DNA of 64,000 bases from Halomonas sp. QHL1 (GTDB lineage Bacteria; Pseudomonadota; Gammaproteobacteria; Pseudomonadales; Halomonadaceae). The stretch spans positions 2,441,705 through 2,505,704 of the forward strand of contig NZ_MINL01000001.1 in the NCBI RefSeq assembly GCF_001882345.1, given 5' to 3'. The notes under the pieces were generated by a model, which saw only the letters and a list, made by a program, of their open reading frames with translations, made no database searches and was not told where the DNA came from. Below are positions 46,538-55,940 of the stretch, piece after piece (within the stretch, counting starts at the first letter, position 1; each line of letters starts with the position of its first letter). The position numbers and the translations under genes are program-made.

Positions 46538-47812
46538 CTACGCTTTAGCAACCGCCAGTTCTTCCCACTTAGTTGTGTATCTAGGCGTTCGATGTTCGCA
46601 ACGCAATTCCCATGCGTTGACCTTCCTTGGCATCCCCAGCCGCACCGTATTTTTTCCGTGCTCTCGGTTCAGCTTATCCATCGTCGCCATTAATTTCTCG
46701 TTCCTTTCCCGCTTCTCATCACTCAATGGCTCTGCCAGCAGGCCCAACTGTTCATTGTCGTGGTCGCACAGATCCATGAGCATAACGCCGCATTTTTGAT
46801 ACATGATGCCCGGTTTGAATATGCTCTCAAGCCCAGCCATCGCGGCACGGACCAGCTCACGACTGTCATCCGTCGGGTGGGACAGTGGTATCACTAACGA
46901 TTTGCTATAACTGGGTAGATCCTGGCGGAATCTGTTAGTGCGCACGAACACCATGATAGCCTGGGCAAGGCCCTGCTGCTTACGTAGCTTCTCACCGGCA
47001 CGTGAAGTGTGCACACGGATCGCTTCGTGAAGGTCGGCTTTATTGTTAGTGAGGCGCCCAAAGCTGCGGCTAACCATGATCTGTTTTTTGGGCTGTGCCA
47101 TGTCGTCTAGTGATATGCAGTCCTGCCCCCGGAGCTCATAAACGATGCGCTCCATCACAACTGAAAAGTGTTTCCTCAAGTGCTTAGGCGCGGCGTTGCG
47201 TAGCTGCCAGGCTGTTTCTATACCGAGGGTTTGCAGTCTCACCGCACTACGGCCAGCGACACCCCATATTTCCGTCACCGGTAGCTGCTCAAGGAAAGCG
47301 CGCGTGTCATCGCTGTCTGGCTCCATAATGGCCACGCCGTTAAAGTGCGGCTCCTTTTTAGCGCGGTGGTTGGCGATCTTTGCCAGCGTTTTAGATGTGC
47401 TGAGCCCGACGCTAACGGGTATGCCGGTGTCACGACGCACCTGGTGCCGCATGGTCTGGCATCTTTCAGTCAGCGTTTCAGGATCGAAACCTTCAAAACT
47501 CAGAAACGATTCATCAATCGAGTAAACGTCGACGTGTGGCGTGTGCTGGCTGAGAACGTCAGTGACCCTTCGAGACATGTCGCCGTACAGCGCGTAGTTG
47601 GAGCTCAGCAAGATGCACTGATGGCGTACGTGCGGGTCGATCTGATGCGCTGGCATGCCCATCGCTACGCCAAGCTGCTTTATTTCAGCGGACCTGGCGA
47701 CAACGCAGCCATCATTATTCGACATCACTCCAACGGGCTTGCCTTCCAGCTTCGGGTTGAACACGCGCTCGCAGCTGACGTAGAAATTATTGCAGTCGAC
47801 TAGAGCAATCAT
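46538..47812 (-). CDS. umuC: DNA polymerase V catalytic subunit UmuC
   Basis: The 424-residue Y-family polymerase starts MIALVDCNNFYVSCERVF and contains VGVMSNNDGCVVARSAEIK, the active-site acidic pair in VYSIDESFLSF and TGIPVSVGLSTSKTLAKIAN. It ends with the usual little-finger domain. It copies across damaged DNA with UmuD'. The ATG overlaps the umuD stop, so the extended frame to 47872 is rejected. It is the third gene of the LexA-controlled operon. Confidence 0.93.
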   Translation of the reverse strand: MIALVDCNNFYVSCERVFNPKLEGKPVGVMSNNDGCVVARSAEIKQLGVAMGMPAHQIDPHVRHQCILLSSNYALYGDMSRRVTDVLSQHTPHVDVYSIDESFLSFEGFDPETLTERCQTMRHQVRRDTGIPVSVGLSTSKTLAKIANHRAKKEPHFNGVAIMEPDSDDTRAFLEQLPVTEIWGVAGRSAVRLQTLGIETAWQLRNAAPKHLRKHFSVVMERIVYELRGQDCISLDDMAQPKKQIMVSRSFGRLTNNKADLHEAIRVHTSRAGEKLRKQQGLAQAIMVFVRTNRFRQDLPSYSKSLVIPLSHPTDDSRELVRAAMAGLESIFKPGIMYQKCGVMLMDLCDHDNEQLGLLAEPLSDEKRERNEKLMATMDKLNREHGKNTVRLGMPRKVNAWELRCEHRTPRYTTKWEELAVAKA

Positions 47813-48258
47813 ATCGAGAAGCCAGGTGCCAGCGAGTGGATGTTGTGTGTGACGACGCCCCACACTTGGCACTCTTTACCCTCAAGAGGGATCGGTCGGA
47901 ACTCTGGGTTCGAGGCGATCAAGTAGGGTCGGTTGCCTATCGTGCCTAACTTTTTACAGGTGAGCTCACCGTCAACGCTCATGATAACGATGTGACCGGT
48001 CTTAGGCTCAAGCGAGCGATCGACTATTAATAGGTCGCCGTCATAGATACCGGCGCCTGTCATTGATGCGCCTTTTGCGCGTAAGTAATACGTCGCACTG
48101 GGGTGCTGCACCAAATGAGCAACAAGGTCCAGTTCGGCTTCCAGATAGTCATCAGCCGGCGAAGGAAACCCGGTGCGGACTTCACCAGCGGCTAGGGGAA
48201 GTTTTAGTGGTGGGGCGGTGGTATCGACACGCCCGAGAACGGTGAGGTGGATGCTCAT
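47809..48258 (-). CDS. umuD: UmuD translesion polymerase subunit / S24 autoprotease
   Basis: The 149-residue protein contains the catalytic serine in RAKGASMTGAGIYDGDLLIVD and the catalytic lysine in GELTCKKLG. The self-cleavage region reads VRTGFPSPADDY, where most UmuD proteins have CGFPSP; the Gly and following residues are kept. RecA-stimulated cleavage gives UmuD', the partner of UmuC. The start overlaps the stop of the DUF1654 gene as ATGA. Confidence 0.92.
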   Translation of the reverse strand: MSIHLTVLGRVDTTAPPLKLPLAAGEVRTGFPSPADDYLEAELDLVAHLVQHPSATYYLRAKGASMTGAGIYDGDLLIVDRSLEPKTGHIVIMSVDGELTCKKLGTIGNRPYLIASNPEFRPIPLEGKECQVWGVVTHNIHSLAPGFSI

Positions 48259-48488
48259 GCCATCGACTCCTCAGGGTTCCATGTAATCTGCACATGCTCG
48301 GCATTGTCATCCATGGTAGTGAGCGTGACGTTCTCGACAGTACCCAGGTCGGAAAGCATGCGCGTCCAATCATCCGCTTCATCTTCAGGCTGGCGTTTTA
48401 TCTCTACGCAGTGCTTTGACTGTGCACCCGGGCTATTGATTGCCCGCTGCACGCGCTGAACCAACTGCTGATACTTTTTCTCTGACAT
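48255..48488 (-). CDS. DUF1654 family protein, first gene of SOS operon
   Basis: The 77-residue product fits DUF1654 proteins known from Pseudomonas and relatives: YQQLVQRVQRAINSPGAQ, a basic middle, and DDWTRMLSDLGTVENVTL. The function is unknown. It is translationally coupled to umuD and lies directly downstream of a LexA box, so it should be DNA-damage induced. A strong ribosome binding site (AAGGAGGCGC) precedes the ATG. Confidence 0.75.
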   Translation of the reverse strand: MSEKKYQQLVQRVQRAINSPGAQSKHCVEIKRQPEDEADDWTRMLSDLGTVENVTLTTMDDNAEHVQITWNPEESMA

Positions 48489-48503
48489 AAGCGCCTCCTT
48501 AAA

Positions 48504-48523
48504 TGCTGGTGATATATACAGTA
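48504..48523. promoter_or_regulatory. LexA (SOS) box
   Basis: TGCTGGTGATATATACAGTA fits the gammaproteobacterial LexA consensus CTGT-N8-ACAG with one change (CTGG). It lies 15 bases upstream of the DUF1654 start and should control DUF1654-umuD-umuC. It is also about 95 bases upstream of the divergent yedK gene. Confidence 0.85.
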
Positions 48524-48617
48524 TTTAAGGCAGACGATAAGCGATGACCAGCGTTGACTGCAAGCGCTCATGTGTCAGGGTAGCTGCGAGCCGTAAAATA
48601 TCGTCTATCATTCAAGG

Positions 48618-49274
48618 ATGTGTGGACGATTTGCGTTATTCCCCCCCCTTGATCGGCTGGCCAAAATGGTTGGCGCTACTGTGCCAGAGCAAATCGTAAA
48701 GCCTCGCTACAACGTTGCGCCCGGCACGTGGATAGCTGCTGTGCACCAGATGTCAGAAAACGAGGCACCGATCATTGGCGAGATGTGGTGGGGGTTCAGA
48801 CCGAGGTGGGCACAAAGCACAGGTAATCAGCCGGTCAACGCGCGAGTTGAGACGCTGGCCACTAATGCCTATTTCAAATCGGCCTTTTCAAAGCATCGGT
48901 GTTTGATACCGGCTAACGGCTGGTATGAATGGATTAAAGACTCAAAACCCAAGCAACCGCATTACCTTTGCCGCCAAGATCGTGAGCCAATGTTTTTCGC
49001 AGGCATATTCGCTGCGCGTGATGATGGAAGCCTAGGCTGTGCCATTGTCACTGAGCCCGGACGCGGTAGTGCTGCTGAGGTGCATGATCGGATGTCACTG
49101 ATATTGGATGACGATAGCCTTGAGCATTGGCTAGCGCCTGACATTACTGATCGGGAGACGATCAAGCAGATGGTGCGCCATATCGATGCCAGTCTGATAG
49201 AGCACTGGCCTGTGAGCACCAAGGTTAACAAGCCTAGCGAAGGGCAGAGCGAAGAGCTGATTAATCCGGCTTGA
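48618..49274 (+). CDS. yedK: SRAP-domain abasic-site protein YedK
   Basis: The 218-residue product starts MCGRFALF, where the cysteine at position 2 forms the covalent link to abasic DNA after methionine removal. Other active residues are the Asn in RYNVAPGT, the Glu in NGWYEWIKD and the His in EVHDRMSL. SRAP proteins shield abasic sites in single-stranded DNA. It is divergent from the SOS operon, a sensible DNA-repair neighbourhood. The start is fixed by the invariant Cys2 although the ribosome binding site is weak. Confidence 0.92.
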   Translation: MCGRFALFPPLDRLAKMVGATVPEQIVKPRYNVAPGTWIAAVHQMSENEAPIIGEMWWGFRPRWAQSTGNQPVNARVETLATNAYFKSAFSKHRCLIPANGWYEWIKDSKPKQPHYLCRQDREPMFFAGIFAARDDGSLGCAIVTEPGRGSAAEVHDRMSLILDDDSLEHWLAPDITDRETIKQMVRHIDASLIEHWPVSTKVNKPSEGQSEELINPA

Positions 49275-49284
49275 TGTTAGCTAA

Positions 49285-50164
49285 TCATCGGCAGATCGAC
49301 TCGCACGGCACACCATCACTATCACCATCTAAGCGACCGTTCCCGCATTGATTCAAGTGGAACATTGCCTCTTCGCATGACGCCATGGCGCCGCAAGTCT
49401 TACGAACTGAACAGCTAACGCCGGAGTTGCTTTCCGATCGCAAAGAAAGAGCGGATGTTGTTGGCAGTCGTGCTGGTGTTTGTTGGATGGCTACCTCACC
49501 AACATAGGTGTTGGCCGTTCCTTGCGCAGCGGCAATCCTTCGATTGCGCTCCAGCTCCCACTCATCGACCGGATCTTGATGTGCCCATGCTGTAAATAAT
49601 TGCTGCTGCTGTCGACTGATCTCGATGCCGTAGGTATCTCGCATATACCAATAGGTGCGCGCTATGTCACCGCGGCGGTGGGGCGGTGGCTGGAAGGTCC
49701 GTTCTTCAAACGATACCGAGACCTTGCAAGCACCGTATTCATGAACGGGCGTATTGACCATGCCAAATCGCATATTGGACCTATCGCCGTTTACTTCACC
49801 AATCGTGGGCACCAAATTATGCAGGTCTGCCTCAGCCATTCGAAACACTGCGTCGTTTCGGCGGCAATTATCGCGGCCAGCATTGGCGCTGCCTGCCGAA
49901 ATCGTACGCAGGCATCACATGCTCCCACTCAATGCGGCTAGCCCTTTGTGGTTGCTTTCTGATGTCATAGCCACATGCTTCTAAATTGGGTCCAGCCTCA
50001 AAGTCGAACTGGCAGCCACAGTAGAAGGAAGTGTCCTGGTCGTAATAAATTTGATCTTCTGCAATTCGCTTTGCCGCGTTAAAGGAAGAGGGCACAGCAG
50101 CAATGGAATGGCTAGACACCAGCAGAGCGGCAGCAAATGCGATGAGGTAAGAAATTTTCTTCAT
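49285..50164 (-). pseudogene. Endonuclease I (EndA/Dns-type) with Excalibur tail, frameshifted
   Basis: The first frame (50164-49868) has a signal peptide ([20 protein letters not shown]) and the catalytic region [20 protein letters not shown]. It then runs into a stop. Shifting by one base gives [20 protein letters not shown] and VPTIGEVNGDRSNMRFGM, the normal continuation. The C-terminus carries a calcium-binding Excalibur motif (RLDGDSDGVPCESIC). The break near 49880-49890 is either a recent frameshift or a sequencing error. The intact enzyme would be a secreted or periplasmic DNase. Confidence 0.85.
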
Positions 50165-50330
50165 ATTAGTGGTCCCTTCATGAGAGGAGGGAGACTAATA
50201 AAATTTCATCCCGGGTGCGAGTTGATTGGTACTATTAAGTAGGCTTTTGACTAAAGTACGCTTCGCTTCAGCATGATAGATGCTAGTCTCGTAGTGCTGG
50301 TAGTAGGCCAGCTATAACAATGAGACGATC

Positions 50331-50498
50331 TTGAATAAGGTATTGTTAGCTCTAATGCTGGCTGGTATGTTCTTCGGAGCAGGTAACATCTCAGCGTCCA
50401 CAAATGTTTATAGCGGTGATGTGGTCTCGCACAGCGGTGGTACCGATAAGAATGGTTGCCATCGCGATACCAAGGCCGGTACGCGTCACTGCCACTAG
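50331..50498 (+). CDS. Tiny secreted protein with His/Cys-rich YHYH-like tail (55 aa)
   Basis: A frame starting with TTG at 50331 encodes a signal-peptide-like N-terminus (NKVLLALMLAGMFFGAGN) and the C-terminal motif HSGGTDKNGCHRDTKAGTRHCH split as HSGGT then DKNGCHRDTKAGTRHCH. This GCH-x-TG-x-HCH pattern is shared by small exported YHYH-type proteins and the tails of some secreted nucleases. The TTG start and weak ribosome binding site lower confidence; the ending is hard to explain by chance. The neighbouring frameshifted endonuclease is also exported. Confidence 0.6.
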   Translation: MNKVLLALMLAGMFFGAGNISASTNVYSGDVVSHSGGTDKNGCHRDTKAGTRHCH

Positions 50499-50994
50499 GC
50501 AAGATTTTGCAACGCCATAAACGTCGCCTTAGGCATGCCGCACGCGTTGCACTTAACTTTCGTATCGGGTTACTTAGGGTACTGTTATCTTAGGGATGTG
50601 CGAAATCCCGATTGTCCTTTAACGACCCAAAGCTGTCTTTTAGAATTCTTGCATATAGGTAAGCCTCTTGCTGATGGTTGGTACTAAGCTAAACGATCAC
50701 CGATAGTAAATCTGGGGCGGTCTCTGGTTTGGGGTGGACTATGTTTTTTCATGGGTCGCTATGCACGGTTCACCATGAGTGCGTTTTTCTACTGAGAGAA
50801 TAAATATAAGTATTTCCTAGTATTGAGAATTGATGATGGTGAAAGTACCTTTTGACCACATCTTGAGAAGGCCACTATGACGCTTACTCAATTTTTCACT
50901 ACACTTGGCCAACCTGCTGTTAGCCATTTCACCACACTCAGGCAGCTAGTTTTAGGCGATACGTGGCTAATTGTTAATAGCCGTATTGCGCTCT
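50499..50994. other. Intergenic stretch, no gene recognised
   Basis: AT-rich and without a credible gene. It separates the tiny secreted protein gene from a decayed minus-strand gene. Confidence 0.45.
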
Positions 50995-51255
50995 GATTTA
51001 CTCTAGACTTTCCATAGAAATAGATTTCTCCCCGTCGTTTCTGCTCATTCCAGCCGTATATCTCGTAGCAGTTGCTTTCGGTGAACTCAAACTCTTTGAT
51101 CTCGTGCCCCATTTCTTGGATACGCTCCTCCATTTAAACTTAGCTAATCCACTCTTTACTAAGCGCATAAGTACACTGGGTTCAGACAGCGCAACCTTGC
51201 TGCCAGTTAGAAATAGTGCAGTTGTTAAGATTTTGACGATGCGTGCTTGCACGGG
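50995..51255 (-). pseudogene. Decayed PepSY-type small periplasmic protein
   Basis: One minus-strand frame gives a signal-peptide-like start (RIVKILTTALFLTGSKVALS). A different frame gives MEERIQEMGHEIKEFEFTES followed by NCYEIYGWNEQKRRGEIYF, which matches the pattern of single PepSY-domain exported proteins. The two halves are in different frames, with stops between. This is inferred by eye from the order of the two parts. Confidence 0.5.
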
Positions 51256-51621
51256 AATATCTATTTGATGATAGGTTTTCGTGCCAGACAGGTTTGTCGA
51301 TGGGGGCATGCATCATCTTCAAAGAAGTAACTTAAGGCAGGTTTAACGAACGGTCTCCAACAAAAACTCTTTCAGGTGCAAAAAGTAAAGCATCGAGGCT
51401 TCCTCAATATCTCAGTCCCCACCAAGTATTCAGGTGCCGTTCAGTGGCCCACCGAACAGACTGACGTTTTTTGTGGGATTAAAGTCGATTAACTTCCACT
51501 GTGGTTGCAGTGGTCAAACCTATTTCTCCTACATGCTAGCAGGCAACGAGATACACGCATGTTGTCCGTGAAAAAATTGGGCGAATGGGCACTAATGCCC
51601 CGACTTTTAACGGAGGTAGCG
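51256..51621. other. Intergenic stretch, no gene recognised
   Basis: No credible gene. The right part presumably holds the promoter of the metallo-beta-lactamase/rhodanese gene at 51622. Confidence 0.4.
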
Positions 51622-53013
51622 ATGCTTATTTTTGAGCCTGTATTTACAAGTGGTCTAGCGCAGATTTCTTATCTGATCGGTGACAGTAAGGCGGCAGTGG
51701 CGGCGGTAATCGACCCTCGTCGAGATATTGAGATCTACCTTCAGATGGCAAAAGAGCAAGGCTTGCGAATTGCCTATGCCATCGAAACGCACATTCATGC
51801 GGATTTCGTATCCGGTGCCCAAGCACTGGCGAGCCGCACTGGCGCGCAGATTATTGGTGGCCGCTCAGATGACTACCAGTTTGACCTTCGCCAGGTCAGC
51901 GATGGCGAGACATTGGAACTCGGTCAGGTAAGGCTACAGATCATGCATTCGCCGGGCCATACGCCTGAACACATTTCTCTTCAGCTGTTCGATACGCAGC
52001 AAGGCAGTGACCCCATCGCATTATTCACTGGCGACACGCTGTTTAACCTGGACGTTGGGCGCCCTGATTTGCTTGGAGAGGGCAGTGAACGAAAGCTGGC
52101 TGGTGAGCTATTTCACACGCTCTTTGATCGTTATCTGCCGCTGGGCGACCGGATAGAAATATATCCCTGTCATGGCGCCGGTTCGGCGTGCGGTAAGTCG
52201 ATTGGTGACAGGCGTCAATCTACGCTTGGCAACGAACGGCTTTTTAATCCTGTTCTGCAGGAACAGGGTAGCGAAGAGGCGTTCATCGACTCGCTGCTTG
52301 ACGATATGCCAGAACCGCCGCGTCACTATGCGCGCCTGAAGAAGCTGAACGTCGGTCCCATCGCACATTGGGAAAGCCTATCGCTGGCCCTGCCGCTGTC
52401 GCCTGAGGACTTTCAAGCACTTGCTGGCAACGTCAACATGCAGGTCGTGGACATCCGCTCGATACTGGCATTTGGGGGTGGCCATGTGCCAGGGGCTATC
52501 AACATCGCGTTACGTAACGAGTTTGTCAGTTGGGCGGGATGGATGCTCTATGACTCCCGCCCAATTTTGCTGGTGGGCGAGTCGACAGAAGATGTCCATC
52601 AAGCCATTACCCAGCTCTTTCGCATCGGCCTGGATGACATTCGTGGCTACCTGCGCAATGGTATGACGGATTGGCAGAACGGGGCACTACCCCTGAGCAG
52701 GTTGCAGGAGTGGACCGTTCACGAGCTCAATGCTCGGCGCGAAGATCCCAATGTTCAGGTGCTTGATGTGCGTAGTTCCAATGAGGTTGCCAGTGGTCGA
52801 GTGCCCGGTGCAACGCATCTTTACGTCGCCCATCTTGCCGATCATTTTGACGAATTAGATCCTAACAAGATCATCGTCACCTACTGCGGCTCAGGCTATC
52901 GAGCCTCGATTGCCGCCAGCCTTCTGAAGCGAGCCGGTTTTTCTAACGTGGCGAACACGCCAGGGTCTTGGGCGGCCTGGAATACAGCAGGTCTGCCTGT
53001 TGAAACGAGCTGA
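51622..53013 (+). CDS. Persulfide dioxygenase-like protein: metallo-beta-lactamase plus two rhodanese domains
   Basis: The 463-residue protein begins with an ETHE1/CstB-like metallo-beta-lactamase domain (ETHIHADFVSGAQ, SPGHTPEHISLQ, FTGDTLFNLDVGRPDL, PCHGAGSACGK). Two rhodanese domains follow: the first lacks the active cysteine (LLVGESTED) and the second has it in VTYCGSGYRAS. Proteins of this type oxidise glutathione- or protein-bound persulfide and handle reactive sulfur. The ATG at 51622 has GGAGG upstream; the frame extension to 51505 is rejected. A DUF305 membrane protein follows. Confidence 0.88.
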   Translation: MLIFEPVFTSGLAQISYLIGDSKAAVAAVIDPRRDIEIYLQMAKEQGLRIAYAIETHIHADFVSGAQALASRTGAQIIGGRSDDYQFDLRQVSDGETLELGQVRLQIMHSPGHTPEHISLQLFDTQQGSDPIALFTGDTLFNLDVGRPDLLGEGSERKLAGELFHTLFDRYLPLGDRIEIYPCHGAGSACGKSIGDRRQSTLGNERLFNPVLQEQGSEEAFIDSLLDDMPEPPRHYARLKKLNVGPIAHWESLSLALPLSPEDFQALAGNVNMQVVDIRSILAFGGGHVPGAINIALRNEFVSWAGWMLYDSRPILLVGESTEDVHQAITQLFRIGLDDIRGYLRNGMTDWQNGALPLSRLQEWTVHELNARREDPNVQVLDVRSSNEVASGRVPGATHLYVAHLADHFDELDPNKIIVTYCGSGYRASIAASLLKRAGFSNVANTPGSWAAWNTAGLPVETS

Positions 53014-53122
53014 GCAGAACCGGTGCACCGGTACCCCAATGACGCTCAAAATCGCAAAATACGAGTACGTAGGCATCAATACGATAATTTCAATAGACTA
53101 TTGAATTTAAAGGATAAATATT

Positions 53123-53578
53123 ATGAACAAGTCTTACTGGCGTTTCGTCGCAATGGTCGCTACATCGACAATCATTATGTATGGGGTGATGTATCTGAAC
53201 ACGTACGCTTTTGACCATGTTTTCTGGAGCGAAACAAGAGCATGGATGGCTCTTGTCATGGGGGCTGTGATGGCGGTAGTAATGTTGAGCTTTATGCTCA
53301 ATATGTATCAGAAAAAAAAGATAAACATCGCCATCTATGCAGGCAGTGCTGTGCTGTTCATTGCTGCGTTATGGATCGTCCGTAGCCAGGTTACCGTAGA
53401 TGATACCGATTACATGAAAGCAATGATTCCCCACCATTCGATCGCGATCCTGACCAGTGAGCGAGCGAAAATTTCAGATCCGCGTGTCCGTGAGCTGGCA
53501 GATGAAATCATTGCTGCACAGCGTCGCGAAATTGAGGAAATGAAATATCTCATAAACGACTTGGAAAAAGCGGACTGA
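53123..53578 (+). CDS. DUF305 membrane protein
   Basis: The 151-residue product has three membrane helices (ATSTIIMYGVMYLN, WMALVMGAVMAVVMLSFML, IAIYAGSAVLFIAALWIV). A short DUF305 segment follows: DYMKAMIPHHSIAILTSERA, then ELADEIIAAQRREIEEM. The HH motif in DUF305 is thought to bind metal and the family occurs with copper and sulfur genes. AAAGGATAAAT precedes the ATG. It may form a unit with the upstream persulfide dioxygenase-like gene. Confidence 0.82.
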   Translation: MNKSYWRFVAMVATSTIIMYGVMYLNTYAFDHVFWSETRAWMALVMGAVMAVVMLSFMLNMYQKKKINIAIYAGSAVLFIAALWIVRSQVTVDDTDYMKAMIPHHSIAILTSERAKISDPRVRELADEIIAAQRREIEEMKYLINDLEKAD

Positions 53579-53650
53579 TGTTTATTTTTTTATAAAACCG
53601 TTCACGTCAAATTTTTATCTTTTCGGTTATCACATTAGCCACTGTTTACC

Positions 53651-54319
53651 TCACCGGTTGTGGCGATCCAGCTTCGCGTGACCCAGGAGGAATTGTACTG
53701 CTCTCAAGTTTTTCGTGCGTCGGTATATCAGCGAAGCTTTAGTGCGGCGCATCGTGTGCGTGTCATAGATTAGCGCATCTATGCCTATTTCGGTGACCCA
53801 GGCTTTTACAGTTCGGGCATACTGGTGCGTTGACAAATGCTTTGCGCTATTGATTCGGCTGGGAAACAAGAAGTCTTCGCTCAGGAGCCGAGCAAGCTGT
53901 ATTCAGTCGATAATAGCGATGCGTGTTTGCTCGGTAATTTCGAACTGGACATGTCGATGTGTCTTTTGCTGCGACACGATCGATCGTGGAAATATGCACG
54001 CACCATTGGCTATATCCCGTACTCGTAAATTGACGAGCTCACAGCCCCGTAATTGGCTATCGATGGCTAAATTGAAGAGGGCAAGATCTCTCGTCTTTTT
54101 TGCAAGTTCCAGTCGGACACGAATGGCCCAGATGTCTTTAAGTTTCAGTGGTGCTTTCTGTCCAACCAGCTTGCCTTTACTCCAAGGTGTAAAGAAGATT
54201 TCAGTCGAAACGTTCATGGCATCTGGATTCAACGCTATGAGCCGCTTTATCACTCCTTTGTTGGTAGCCCGACGAAACAGGTTGCCCATTTGGTTGATGA
54301 AGTGGTTCTGACAGTTCAA
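53651..54319 (-). pseudogene. Short tyrosine integrase, frameshifted copy 1
   Basis: This belongs to the widespread group of about 200-residue solo integrases. The first part reads FFTPWSKGKLVGQKAPLKL and FNLAIDSQLRGCELVNLRV up to FEITEQTRIAIID, then stops. A second frame continues with LSTHQYARTVKAWVTEIGI, DTHTMRRTKASLIYRRTKNL and LLGHAKLD, after which the expected ending with the tyrosine is missing. It is thus frameshifted and truncated. A second decayed copy lies at 57748-58053 in the same orientation. Confidence 0.85.
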
Positions 54320-54500
54320 CGGCTCTAAGGAGAATTTAACCAGAAAACCTTAGCCCGTAGTTGGGGCTACTGCCACCGGCCACGGCCTATACCTCCTGCG
54401 GTTATGTTAGTTATCGAACAGACAGATCCCTCCAGCGGCCTGAGAATCCACCAAGGTTAGCGCCAACCGCGTTTCCCTATCAGACTCGGAAGGAGCGACT

Positions 54501-55877
54501 ATGTCGACAATCACCACCATTAATCCTGCGACCGAAAAAGAAATTCAGACCTACGACATCATGACTGAAAAGGAAGCAACGGACCGGCTTGAGGCCTGCC
54601 ATGCAGCGTTTCTGGAATGGCGCAAACTGGGCCATCAGGAACGGGCCCCCTATCTCAAAAAGATCGGCCAAAAATTGCGCGACAATGCCGATGAATTGGC
54701 CGACTTGATGACCAGCGAAACCGGCAAGCTTCTGAAAGACGGGCACGTTGAAGTCGAACTCTGTGCGGCGATTTTTGATTACACCACTGAAAACGGACCT
54801 GACGTGCTGGCCGATGAGGAGCGTGAGCAGGGGCTCAACGGCAAGCGCGGCGTCGTCAGCTATCAGCCCATTGGTGTCATCTATTCGATTCAGCCCTGGA
54901 ACTTCCCCATCTATCAGCCGGCGCGCGTACTGGCCGCCAACCTAATGGCAGGCAACGGTTGTGTTTTGAAACACGCCAGCATCTGTACGGGATCTGGCCT
55001 GCGACTGCGCGAATTATGCATTGAAGCGGGCCTGCCCGAAGATCTGTTTCAGGTCATCGTGATCGACCACGACACCAGCGATAATCTGATTGCTCACCCT
55101 AAAGTCCGTGGTGTCACGCTGACCGGCAGCGACGGGGCCGGGCGACACGTTGGGGCCGTGGCCGCCAAAGCGCTGAAGAAAACCGTGCTCGAACTGGGAT
55201 CGAACGACGCCTACCTGGTGCTGGAAGATGCCGACATCGAAACGGCGGTGAAATTTTCGGTCATGGGGCGGCTGTACAACAACGGGGAGACCTGTGTTTC
55301 CGCAAAGCGCTTCATCGTGACCAACAAGGTCTATGACGCCTTTTTCGATGCTTTTGTGGCTCAAATGAAAGACATCGTCATGGGCGACCCCATGGATGAG
55401 AACAGCCAGCTTGGGCCGCTTTCCAGCCAGGATCAGTTTGACACGGTCAAAGGGCAGGTGGATGCCAGCGTTGCCAAGGGTGCAAAAATCCTCTGCGGCG
55501 GAGAAGTGCCTGACTGCACCGGTGCCTATTATCCTGCCACGGTGCTAGCAGACCTCACGCCCGGAATGCCCTCCTACGACGATGAAATCTTCGGGCCTGT
55601 CGCGTCGATCATCCGCGCCAGGGATGACGAGGACGCCATGCGACTGGCGAATGAAAGCCGCTATGGTCTGGGCGGAGGAATCTTTTCAAAGGACGAGGAA
55701 CGTGCCGTGAAGCTGGCCCGCGATCACTTTGACACGGGGATGATCCGCATCAACTCGTTCGGGGCCGCTGATCCGAATATGCCCTTCGGCGGGGTCAAGA
55801 ATTCCGGGTACGGACGTGAACACGGCGGCTTTGGCATGAAGGAATTCGTCAACGTTAAGTCGATTTTCCTGCCGTGA
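54501..55877 (+). CDS. NAD(P)-dependent succinate-semialdehyde dehydrogenase-like enzyme
   Basis: The 458-residue protein resembles Sad/GabD-type aldehyde dehydrogenases: TTINPATEKEIQTYDIM, YSIQPWNFPIYQPARVLAAN, LELGSNDAYLVLEDAD, the catalytic cysteine in YNNGETCVSAKRF and a MPFGGVKNSGYGREHG ending. It should oxidise succinate semialdehyde or a similar aldehyde. AAGGAGCGACT precedes the ATG. It is the first of three dehydrogenase genes on the plus strand, bracketed by two decayed integrase copies, and its higher G+C content differs from the sequence on either side. Confidence 0.87.
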   Translation: MSTITTINPATEKEIQTYDIMTEKEATDRLEACHAAFLEWRKLGHQERAPYLKKIGQKLRDNADELADLMTSETGKLLKDGHVEVELCAAIFDYTTENGPDVLADEEREQGLNGKRGVVSYQPIGVIYSIQPWNFPIYQPARVLAANLMAGNGCVLKHASICTGSGLRLRELCIEAGLPEDLFQVIVIDHDTSDNLIAHPKVRGVTLTGSDGAGRHVGAVAAKALKKTVLELGSNDAYLVLEDADIETAVKFSVMGRLYNNGETCVSAKRFIVTNKVYDAFFDAFVAQMKDIVMGDPMDENSQLGPLSSQDQFDTVKGQVDASVAKGAKILCGGEVPDCTGAYYPATVLADLTPGMPSYDDEIFGPVASIIRARDDEDAMRLANESRYGLGGGIFSKDEERAVKLARDHFDTGMIRINSFGAADPNMPFGGVKNSGYGREHGGFGMKEFVNVKSIFLP

Positions 55878-55940
55878 TCACAGGCCCGATACTCGACAAC
55901 CCGCCCATTTCATTCAATATTCAGCATTAAGGATCCCTCT

